Positions 21,501 through 33,500 of a stretch of DNA of 64,000 nt are shown here, in pieces (the first letter of the stretch is position 1; each line of letters opens with the position of its first letter). Source of the DNA: Cordylochernes scorpioides. Taxonomy: Eukaryota; Arthropoda; Arachnida; Pseudoscorpiones; Chernetidae. A model generated the notes under the pieces. It ran no database searches, was not told the origin of the DNA, and saw nothing but the letters and a program-made list of their open reading frames with translations. The stretch lies in assembly GCA_030710605.1 (NCBI GenBank), contig CP092863.1, forward strand, positions 142,196,580 through 142,260,579, written 5' to 3'. A program made the translations under genes and the position numbers.

Positions 21501-24500
21501 AGGATTTTGTTAATATATCCGCAACATTTTCATCTGTATTTTTTTCCCATCCTAAAACCAAGTTTGAATTCTTTCTTATCCCTACTCAATCATATGAAGC
21601 TGTAGAGCTCCATCAATGGATGAGCCAATATAGTCAATAATAAGAAATTTAAACTATTTTTGACATGTATGATTCTTTTTAAAATAAATCAAATATCTAC
21701 TGCCCTTACTGCAATGATAAAATAATGGGAGGGCCTGGATCATCAGTGGTGAACCCTCCCAGCGGTTTCCCCAGTTTAATCTACCATACCGCTGCTATAT
21801 TGCATTTTTCGGTTTTCCTTTTTTATACTGATACTATGATAAAATGCAATATTACAGCGGTATGGTAGATTAAACTGCCGAAACCTCTGGGAGGGTTCAC
21901 CACTGATGAGCCAAGCCTTCCCATTATTTTATCATTGCAGTAAGGGCAGTAGAGAATTGATTTATTACAACAATAATTGTACCCTTATGGCACGCTAATC
22001 CGTCATATTAATATTGTATTTTAAAAACAGTCAATAAAGGTGTTTGGGATTGCAGGTAGAGAATTGGGAAACCTTGCAACCATTCTGAAAGTTTGAATTA
22101 GAAAAATTTGATACTTAACCCTGTTCTTGTGTTTCGCAGAAGCCTCGTTTGATAGAGCCCCCTCTGATATCTCAAGTCAAGGTTTCATCGATTCTGGCCT
22201 TCATTCCAAAAAGGTTTGTCTTCTTCCCATTTTGATTGGCTACCCAACAAAGCCAATAGGAATTGGAGTACGATTGACCTACTTGAAATCTCTTAGTGTT
22301 GTTGTGATTTTTACTAACAAATTCACTCATGGACAAAACTTAAGGAAGTTGTACCTTTTAGCATATATATCAGGATTCAGACAAAAACTCTGAAAGATAT
22401 TACAGTGACCCAAGTGTGAACAAAGTTGCCTGTGTTTCCTTAAAAAAAAAAAAGATAGAACTAGCGATATCAAGACTTTCCACTTCCAAAAGTTTTGTCT
22501 ATGAGTATATATATAATGATGATGAATTGGCACCTCTAACCCCAAACAAACTTATTAACAACTGTGGAAGCTCAATTTTACCTGAAGCCGATGAAGTAGA
22601 ACGGGATTCAATGGTTTCTCGCTACCGAAATATGCAAGCTTGTAGAGATGAACTTAGAGCCTGATTCACGAAGGAATACTTAGCAATGCTGGTTCATCAT
22701 AGAAAAGCAAAGAAATCACAGAGGATCGAGGTAGGAGAAATAGTACTTATAGGAAACGATCAAAAGAGAAGGATTTCATGGCCATTAGGAAAAGTGGAGG
22801 AGGTGCTACCTGGAGCCGATGGACAAGTTTGAGTCGCAAGAGTGAAGACATCATCGGGAGTTTTTCTTCGTCCAGTACAGCGACTTTTTCCATTAGAGAT
22901 AAAACAAATTTAGATTAGCCTCTACTATATAGCCAAGAAAATATAGTTTAGAATTTAATTTATACCAATTAAATTGGTGGGAGGAATGTTAGGGAAAGGT
23001 AATTTGCGCTGGGCCTCACGTGGTCTGCGAGAGGCAAGGCACGCCCGCGTGAGAAAAAGAAGAAAACAGTTTGTTCTTTGATTTGTTTTGTTTGTATACA
23101 AAGTTGATCCTCTTTAAATATATATATTGTCACCTTTGCTTGAGACCATTTTTAATCTAAACGAACCAACATTATAGTGCACAAATCTAAAAGTGTACAC
23201 CGAACATATAATTTTAATAATTATAATTAGTTTAAAAAAAATGAAAACTGCGCTTTGTAGAGAGGTGTCCTTTCATGGAGATTCTACTGTTTAGGTATAT
23301 TCAATAGACATAATCAATCCTAATATATAGGGACTTGTAAAAATAAAATGAGATGGGAGAGATAGGGTCATAAATAGGCAAAAATAAATTAATTGTAAAG
23401 CAAACAGTTCCCTATTAATGATAAAGCACAATTTGGATTATAGATTATAATAAAAGAAAATAAGAGGTAATCCAAATAATTTATTAGTGTGTGACGTTTC
23501 TGCAGCAACATTGTCACCATAATCAGACAAAAGAATAATGTTTGATGATGGCTTTTGTCTGATGATGGTGACATGTTGCTGCTGAAACGTCACACACTAA
23601 TAAATTATTTGGATTAGGTCTTATTTTCTTTTCTTTTATTATAGTTCCCCATTTAAAAATAGATTTCTAGGATGGAAAAACTCCCAAGACAGCTGTGAAA
23701 AAAAAAATTCCAACAAAAGAAACTTTCTAACTGAAAGTTTGATCTTTGTTTGGGATGTCATAGGATGTCCAACTGAGAAAGAAAAAAAAAGTAGCAAGTA
23801 TGAAAAACTTTTTTATTTGACAAAAATAACCTATTTGCCTAATTACAATTTTGCATAACACACATTTTTTTTTAATGCTAGTTAAATTTAAATATAAATC
23901 CTAACCAAATTTTTATACCTACAAAATTAAATATAATCAATAGATAGCCAAAATAATCAATTATTCATAAAACACAATAAACACAAGGTAATAAGACCAA
24001 ATCCAAATAAATAGTTTGTAACGTTTCGGTAACAGCGTTGTTACCATCTTCAAACAAAAGTAATGTACAAGGAGTACAATACCTGTATAAATCTCCAGTA
24101 CTTTTGTCTGAAGATGGTAACAACGCTGTTACCGAAACTTCACACACTATTTATTTATTTATTTGGATTTGGTCTTATTACCTTGTGTTTATAATCTATA
24201 ATCCAAATTGTGCCTTATCATAAAACCCAATAGTTAAATTTTACAAAGCTATGTATTAAAGGGCACTCACCTGAAAAAAGAGAACCCGTTCTATATTTAT
24301 GCCGGCCGCCTGAACTGCTTGTAAGAGATGATCGCTGTTTTTGCTTCTTCTCTTGGAGCAGCTTGCTGGATCCTTTTCTCAAGATGCTAATTCTTGGAGT
24401 TCACCCTGGTTAAGCGCGTCCCATCATGTACAGTAGACTATCTCAGCCTAACTGTGCTTCACTTCCATCAATAATTGACAATATGACCCAGAATAAGTAT

Positions 24501-27500
24501 ATTGCTACGGCGTTTTATGGTTTCCACAAGTCTATATCTCAGAAGAAGGCCAAGTGACACTCACTCCTCACTTTCTTACTGCTACTCTTTTTGTGTTGTT
24601 TTTTCTTGCTTCCCTCTTTCTCTTGTTTTTTTTTCTTTTTATTCTGTCTATATTGTTGTTTCCTTTGTCTCACTGCTTTGTTCTTATGCATACCTCTGGT
24701 GAATCCTGTATAGGGTCAGTGACCCTAAATAAAGGCTTTTGTTGTTGTTGTTGTTAACTATCTCAGCCTCTACTTGCTGTTACCGCTGGTAACTCCCTTG
24801 GCTCTTTGGCCACTCACTTGGCTATTCCTTTGACCACCATCAGGCTACGGCTTCATTCACTCCCAGAGTTGCCATATCTTGGTTGCCTACTACCTTTGTG
24901 CTACCATGGGTTTACTCTCTTCAAGAGATTTTATAGTCAAGACTCATGTGATTGACAGCCTGCCAGGCGATGTCCTTCCCAACAAAAAGAGAGGCCGGCA
25001 TAAAAAGAGTAATAATAAATAAATAAAATAGCAAAAGATTCCCCACTAGAAATTCTATACACTAAAGTTAACAAACTAATAATAAAATATTTACATATAC
25101 TGTAGAACCTCCATGAGAGGACATCCACGCTAGAGGACACCTCTCTATAAAGGACAGTTTTCATTTGCAAAATTATCATTTTTACTATTGAGCAACTCTG
25201 GTAAGAGAACCCCTCTCCCTAAAGGACACTTTGGCTCTGCAATTAGGTGTTGTCCTTTACAGAGAGGTAGTTCTACTGTAGCAACTCTCTGGTAAGAGGA
25301 CAACTCTCCCTAAAGGACAGTTTGGCTCTGTAACTAGGTGTTGTCCTTTACAGAGAGGTAGTTCTACTGTAGCAACTCTCCGGTAAGAGAACCCCTCTCC
25401 CTAAAGGACACTTTGGCTCTGCAATTAGGTGTTGTCCTTTACTGGGAGGTAGTTCTACTGTAGCAACTCTCTGGTAAGAGGACATCTCTCCCTAAAGGAC
25501 ACTTTGGCTCTGCAATTAGGTGTTGTCCTTTACAGAGAGGTAGTTCTACTGTAGCAACTCTCTGGTAAGAGGACAACTCTCCCTAAAGGACAGTTTGGCT
25601 CTGTAACTAGGTGTTGTCCTTTACAGAGAGGTAGTTCTACTGTAGCAACTCTCCGGTAAGAGAACCCCTCTCCCTAAAGGACACTTTGGCTCTGCAATTA
25701 GGTGTTGTCCTTTACTGGGAGGTAGTTCTACTGTAGCAACTCTCTGGTAAGAGGACATCTCTCCCTAAAGGACACTTTGGCTCTGTAACTAGGCGTTGTC
25801 CTTCACAGAGAGGTAGTTCTACTGTATTTCAAAATCTCCTAGCTAGATTGCTATAAGTTTTAACAACAGCAGACTCCCAAGGCAGTTTTTTTTTTAAATT
25901 TATTATTGTGGTTTACAAAAGGTTAATAAAGAGCTTTGTTTATGTATGATCTTCACATCCATAGAGCCTCCAGGAGAATCCTTCTAGCAGTCTTTCACAG
26001 GAGGTTCTGCCACCATTTCAGAGTGACCTATGTACTCTTTTTAAAGAATCAAAACTACTTGGTTTGATATCTGTGAAGGTTTTGATAAGGCACAATTTGG
26101 ATTATAAATTATAAACACAAGTTAAGGAAACCAAATCCAAATAATTAGTGTGTGACATTGCGGTTAACAGCGTTGTTACCATCTAAAGACAAATGTATTG
26201 AAAAAAGTGTCAGAAGTGGGATTCGAACCCACGCCCACATCAGTGGACCAGAACACCCAACTCCCGCTACGGGATAAGATTTACTCTTGAGTCTGGCGCC
26301 TTAGACCACTCGGCCATCCTGACAGTACTTTTGTCTGAAAATGGTAACAATGCTGTTACTGAAACGTCACACACTAATTATTTATATGGATTTGGTCTTA
26401 TTACCTTGTGTCTCTGAAGGTTTATTAAAGCTGGATTTTTGTTGTTTTCACAGGATTCCCTGTCGTCCACTTCTTCCCTCCAATCAGCAACTGGCTCGGC
26501 ATATCTCCGGCAGGCCATGGATAGATTGAACAAAACTTGGGGTGAGCCTTCACAGAACCTCACTGTTGACCAGGTCTTCTACATGGGGGATATTATATCT
26601 TCAAACGATGAAACTTCCAAGCCAAGGCCATCCATGGAAGCTGTCAAAACAGCCATTTCAGAATCTTCTACCTCCTTACAACCTCCCACCTCTACTTGTA
26701 AGCCTGTGTCCTCCCATTACTTCGCCCTACCAAATTGCTATGTACCCTTGGATAAATTAAACCCCAAGTTATTCCACGGTATTGCTGGGAGCTTGCCGTC
26801 CCAGGCTGATCATTCAGACCTGGATGTGACTGAAGACAGCGAGACCCAGAGTGTCTACATGCACTACAGTAGAACAGGGGAGGAAGAAAATAAAATAGTG
26901 ATCCTCCCCAAGTTACTACTGCAAAACTCCCCTCACCAAGATCTCACTGCAAAGGAAGAAAAGGAGACAGAATCCTGCCACTCCCAGAGCCCTGACACCG
27001 TTGGCAACGAAGATGCCAGTGAAGATGAGGACTGTAACAGCATCGCATTGCAGACTTCCTTCATATATGATGAGGAGAACATGGCAGAATGGACAGATCT
27101 TGTCGAGGAACTCGAAAACAACCCCAACGAAACCATCGCCTACCTCATTTCAAACCCACAAGAGGATGAGGAATTGCTTATGGATGCTGAGACCCAAACA
27201 GATTTTGATGAAGTAGAGGACATAGACGATGGAACTTATGAAAAACTACTGGATGGTTCTTTGCCATTCTGTCTTATCCCTGAGGGAAAGGTTGTTCCTA
27301 TCGAGTCAATCAACCTGAGCCTCCAGCCTTCCACATCACCACCAGCCATCTCAGGTGTCCTACAGACACCTTTCATCCAAGACTCCAAGGATCTACCCAA
27401 AGCCCACCAGATTGCCAATGGTACCCCCTTCCTGGAAGTGAAGAAATCCCAGTTTAGGAAAAAAAGACTTTTTGAAAATAAAGAATTATCCTTTAAAGGT

Positions 27501-30500
27501 AAGTGATTATTAATTTATTTGGATTTGGTCTTATTTTACTGTGTAGTTGTAATGTGTGTTTTTTCTCTAACGCCGTAATGGTTGTTGCAGATTCCAGCAC
27601 ACAGACCCTTCCCAGTATGAGGATCAAGTCCCTTCTAACTGTAAGTTTTTAAAAATGTTCCCATTTTTTTACATCACCATGGCACTTCCATCATTGTTCA
27701 TATATCATTTCATGCTTGTTGCAGCATCGTCAGTGTGTCAAGGAAGCTTTGAAAGAAGCTCATGCAGGTAAGGAATTGGTTCGTTAAGAAAACCTTTGCT
27801 TTTAAATACTGTGTGGACTCTCCCTCTCTTTTTCCTCTTTCAATATTTTGTAGACCAAATGTCTGGCTTTCAAACACAAGATAATAAAACCAGATCCAAA
27901 TAAATAGTGTGTGACATTTCAGTAACAATGCTCTTCTTCTTCTTTCTTAACTCCACACTGGGAGCCCTACTACTCAGTGGCAGTGGCATGCCGACTTAGC
28001 TCCAAAAGAAATGGCTGCCTCTGACATGAGGAACAGGCGCCATGTGCAGCCACTCATAACATGGAGTACAAACGCTGCTCATCCTGTATACCTGGATTAG
28101 GAGCCCTTACAGGCTACTATCAGCCAGGCCAGCTGAGCCTAGGTTTTTTAGTGAGCTTGTTACTGCTCCCCCTCCTCCTTTTTCATCCGAGCTTGGGACC
28201 GGCAAAGGCGGAGTTAGGTAACAACGCTGTTACCGAAACGTCACATACTATTTATTTATTTGGATTTGGTCTTATTACCTTGTGTTTATAATCTATATTC
28301 CAAATTGTGTGCCTTATTGTCTGGCTCTCAAATATTTTAAATAATAATAAAAAAAAACTCATCAAAATTACTCTTCCTGTGTTCATTTCTGACATTGTCA
28401 AATCCTGATCATCAATATTTTTGGATACAATTCAAATAACCAAGATTTGACCTACAAATTGTGGATTGAAGATAAAGGTTGAAAGGCAGTTTGCACCCAA
28501 ATATATATTGTCATCACACCAAGTAGACCAAGTGCAATTTTCAAACCTGCAACCCCAAACCACATTATTGACTGTATTGGCTCATCCATTGATGAGCTCT
28601 ACTCAGCCCCAACAGACATCATCTCAAGCTCATTGATACCTTAATATGATTGTTGAGTGGAAGATAAGAAAGAAGATTAAACCTCTTACCACATTATTGA
28701 CTGTATTGGCTCATCCATTGATGAGCTCTACTCAACCCCAGCAGACATCATCTCAAGCTCATTGATACCTTAATATGATTGTTGAGTGGAGATAAGAAAG
28801 AAGAATAAACCTCTTACCACATTGACTGTATTGGCTCATCCATTGATGAGCTCTACTCAACCCCAGCAGACATCATCTCAAGCTCATTGATACCTTAATA
28901 TGATTGTGTTGTTGTTGTTGTTGTTTCTTATCCCCTTGTGTAAAGATTACATGAATTCCATGAGTTCATGCTCCTCGAGCTGTTTTATGATGAGCAGCGG
29001 CCTCTCCCAAAGGTCCTGTTTAGTGCATCTAATGCAAGCCAAAATGTGTTCTGGAGCTGCAGGTGACAAGCTACATTTTGGGCAAGTGGGGTAGATTTTG
29101 TTATTATTTTCTATCTTCAATGGCTTGAGATGGCCTGTTCTAAATCTTGTTAGTGTTGTTTGATGCTGTCTATTTCTGATGTTTAGAGCTCCTCCTGGGT
29201 TCACTCCACTGTACCAACTGTGCTTAGGTGGGATCCTCCAGTTCTTGTTTATTTTTGTTTTGGCTACTGTTTCTATTTCTTTAAAAGTAAGTTTATTTTC
29301 TGTGGCAAGGGTTCTTTTGTGCCTTTTTTCGCTAGAACATCAGCAGCTTCATTGCCTTCAATTCCAACATGTGAGGGTATCCATTGAAGGTGAATTTTTG
29401 AGGTTTTTGAGAGTTTTTGGAGATAACCAATTATGTTCCTGCTTACTTTGCCTCTGAGTTCCCCTGTGTGACTCAAGTGTTGTATGGCACTTCTACTATC
29501 AGTAAGAATCCAGATATCTTGATAATTAGTATTTCTGATGGATTTTAAGGCTTCATAGATGGCTATAAGTTCTGATCTGAAGACTGAGCAAAAATCTGGG
29601 TTTCTTCTGTACATTTTCTCAATGCCATTTGTAGTTTTGATGAGACAGCCACTGCCAGTGTGTCCCAACTCATCTCTGCTACCATCAGTATAAATAGTTA
29701 TTGCATTTTTAGGAATGTTATTAATTATTTCTAATGATAATTGTTTTAAGTATTCTGGATTTTGGTATTGTTTGTTGGTGGGTTCATTTAAAGTGTCATT
29801 AAAAATAACATTTTGTAGTGATTCGCATGGAGAATTTTTTTCTGCTAAATAATTTTTTTCTACTTTATATTTTAAAAATCCATTTCTTTTGGCCAGGTGG
29901 AGAGGACCTTCTTTTTTGAGTCTTAGATTGGATTCCCAGTATGTAATTGGAAGTTCTGTGTTTGTTTCCATAACTCTTGATTTTGTTTATATATTTTGGC
30001 AGATTGTAGCTTCTTCTATCCTTTAAGGGCATAATGTCTGCCTCGTAAAGTACAATATCGTTAGGGCAGGTATTTCGAAGACCTGTAATAATTCTAGCTG
30101 CACTTAGTTGTATCCTTTCCAGTGATTTTAGATTTGTTTCAGATGCTGTACCATAGATTTGATATCCATATTCCAGGATAGGTCTAATTAGAGATGTGTA
30201 AGTTAATTTTAGTGTGGTTGCATCGGCTCCCCACTCTCTTCCTGAAATATATTTCAGGATTTTTAGTCGGTCTCTTCCTTTTCTAATAACTTCTTCAATA
30301 TGTTTACTGGAGTTAATTTCTGGATCCAGGGTGTAGCCAAGATATTTAGGATGTTTATTATATTGTAATTGTTGTTCTTTCAGAATAATTTTTGGCCTTA
30401 TTTTGTATAGTTTCTTATCGGTAGTAAAAAGACAGGTTTCAGATTTTTGGGGGTTAAATTCTAATTTATGTTTATTAGCAAATTTTTCTAGGTGGAGAAG

Positions 30501-33500
30501 AGTCTTGTTCAAATCCCTTTCAGCTTTTTTCCAGTTAGTGTTACTGCTCCATAGAATAATGTCATCAGCGAAAAGTCCAATATTGGTTTTATGTGAAATT
30601 TTTTCTTCTATGCCTGCAATAAATAGGGTGAAGAGAGTTGGGCTAAGGACTGATCCTTGTGGTAATCCTTGGTACAATTTGAAGGTTTTAGATAGAGTTC
30701 CATTATATTTGACCCTGATGTATCTATTTTTAAGGAAATCATTTATCCAAGTGATAGCTTTTCCATCAATTTTGAAATGCTTGTATAATTTTGTAATCAA
30801 CTTGTTTTTCCATACTTTATCAAAAGCTTGTGTAAGGTCTAAAAAAGCAGCTATGGTGTGGCTAGTTGGTTTTCTGTTTTGTGCATCTTTTACCTTTTGT
30901 GTGAAAAATAAGAGTTGGTCTATTGTCCCATGTCCTTTCCTAAATCCATATTGTTCTTCTGGTAAGAGATTTCTTGTGTCAAGGTGGTAGGTAAGTCGTC
31001 TGAGTATAATTTTTTCCATTAATTTGCAGCAAATACTTGTGAGGGAGATAGGTCGGTAGTTTTTTGGGTCATCAGCAGATTTGTCAAGTTTTTTAATAGG
31101 AATTATTGTTGCAGTTTTCCAGTCTTGAGGCAATTTTCCAGTTTTCCAGGAGTTATTGAAAATATCAAGAAGTATTTCTTTGCCATTTTTGCCCAAGTTT
31201 GATATCATTTGGCCATGGATTCCATCTGGCCCAGGAGTCTTGTTTAGGTCAGTGTTTTCTAATGCATAATCTAGCTCTTTCATATTGATTTTTTCATGGA
31301 AAATATTATGAGTGCTGTTGAAATTTTTACAGTCATGAATAATCTTTCGGGCCTTTTTTTCAACTTTCTTATCTTTTATTTCGAATTTGATTTTACTACT
31401 TATTTGATATGAATTACCTAAAAGATTAGCAGCATTTTTGTCATTAGTTGCTGGGGTACCATCCGTATTCTTAATCATATTTGTAGGTTGAAATCCTCTG
31501 AAGAATATAAGTAATAGAATCAAAGCATGCGAGGATGCGTATCTTATAAGTTTTAATAAAGGCGAGCTTTCGGGCTAATAACCCTTCTTCAGGACATCAT
31601 ATCTGTCCTGATATGATGTCCTGAAGAAGGGTTATTAGCCCGAAAGCTCGCCTTTATTAAAACTTATAAGATACGCATCCTCACATGCTTTGATTCTATT
31701 ACTTATAATCATATTTGTGTTTTCAGTTTGTGGCTGGGCTCTGTCAATTTGTTTTGCCAAATGCCAAAGTTTTGTATTCGGGTTTCTTGGGTTCAGGTTT
31801 TCACAAGTTTGTTTCCATTTTTCCCTTTTCATATTTACGTATAACCTTTTTATTTTTGCATTCACAATGTTCAGTTCAGTTCTACAATTTGTTTGGTTTT
31901 GGGTGCACTTTTTTTGTAGTTCATTTCTTTTAGTTATAAGTGTTTGAATATCTTTTGCCTGGTGTGTATAATTTGGAATCCATTTCTTAATATTACCTCT
32001 TGGTATTGAAACTTTGGCTGCTTTAATAATGGTGTTTTTGAAAGATATCCAATTTTGTTCCAGATCTTTTATTCTAGTGGGTGCTTTTCTAAAGTCTTCA
32101 TTGGTGTTTTTCTGGTAAAGATTCCAATTAGCCTTTTTGAAGTTCCAGAATTTTTCTTTAATTGAGCTGGTTTTGGTCTTGGTGCTAATTTTTATCAAAA
32201 TAGGCAAATGATCACTTCCAATACTTTTTAATATTTGCCATTTGCATTTGTGGAAAATGTCAGGACTGGAGAAACTTATATCAAGTGCTTGTGCAGTATT
32301 ATAGCTGTAGGAATGGTGGGTGGGATTCCCATCATTTAAGCACATGAAGGCATTGTCGTCAAATATGTTTGAAAGTATTTTGCCTCTTGGGTTTGGCATG
32401 GAACATCCCCATAGTTGATGTTTGGCATTAAGGTCACCTACAATAATTGTGTTGTCTGTAAGAAATTGAGCCATTGTTCCATCGTCAATAAGTTTATTGT
32501 TTGGTGGGTGATACATATTGAATATGTTGATGGTTTTGTTTTGATTGAGGTAGACTTTGATACCTTGGGCTTCGAGGTCTGATGTGTTTGGAATATTAAT
32601 GGCTATGTCTTCATAGTACAAATTCTTGATTAAAAATGCAAGGCCACCCCCTTCTTTATTTCTGTCTTTTCTGAGGATATTATAGTTTTTATATTTGAGA
32701 TTGTACTTTTCATTTAATTTGGTTTCCTGTAAGGCTATAATTTGTATCTTTTGTTTTTCAGCTATTTCCATTATTTCTTCTAATTTTATTTTTGTTGCTG
32801 TTGAGCACAATCCATTTATGTTGCACTGCAAAATTCTCAATTGCTTGGAAGCTGCAAAGTTAGAAGTTTGTGGAGACTGTATTATACTTATCGGACAGAA
32901 CCCTCTACCTAAGTCCTGACTGCGCCCCTGTTTATTCTGCGCGACGGGCGATGCAGCATGCAAATCAACATCTGATCTCATGGAATGGGGTATAGGGGTG
33001 CAGCTTTCGTTGATCATGGCATTATGATCCAGGCACACTTTGGTGAAAGTCTGACTTTGCCTGTAGTTTGAGGCCGTTCCTAACATGGAAGCAGACGCCT
33101 TTGCTGCCGACTCTAACATGAGTACAGACACAGCTCCTCCGTATCCCTGGAGTGGGACCCTTGCTGAGGTCTATCAACTGGGTCAGTTGAAGTCAGGATT
33201 TTTAAAGAGGTCTACTCCTCTTCTAACAATGCTGCTGTTGGTCCGCGACTGCTTATTCGTCAGAGTTATTCTGCTTGTTTCGCAGCTGGCCTTCATATCT
33301 GAAGGTCGTTCCCCTATCCGCCACCTGGGGACGCGCCCTATAGCAGTCAGCTCTGCCAAGGGTAATATGATTGTTGAGTGGAAGATAAGAAAGAAGATTA
33401 AATCTCTTACCACATTATTGACTGTATTGGCTCATCCTTTGATGAGCTCTACTCATCCCCAGCAGACATCATCTCAAGCTCATTGATACCTTAATATGAT

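Larger units (their letters stand above)
26082..26418. repeat. FB1 fold-back copy carrying a tRNA gene at its centre
   Basis: Left arm AGGCACAATTTGGATTATAA, GTGTGACATTGCGGTTAACA and CATCTAAAGACAAATG; right arm AGTACTTTTGTCTGAAAATGG, GCTGTTACTGAAACGTCAC. The tRNA-Leu gene replaces the usual short loop between ATTGAAAAAAGT and AGTACTTTTG. Confidence 0.9.
28907..33362 (-). mobile_element. LINE-A, full-length copy with target-site duplication
   Basis: 4456 bp on the minus strand, flanked by TAATATGATTG (28896-28906 and 33363-33373) and ending in a (CAA)n tail after GGGGATAAGAAA. Domains 5' to 3': leader, AP endonuclease, RT, RNase H, C-terminal Cys/His finger; the RNase H places it with the I/R1 group of non-LTR elements. 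It inserted into the LINE-B tail array. A 222-bp hairpin sits between EN and RT, and frame breaks near 29960-29880 and about 29290 divide the protein. No separate gag-like ORF1 is seen although the 5' end looks complete. Confidence 0.92.

Noticed and set aside
30403..30990. 195-codon plus-strand ORF
   Set aside because: Exact antisense shadow of the LINE-A reverse transcriptase.
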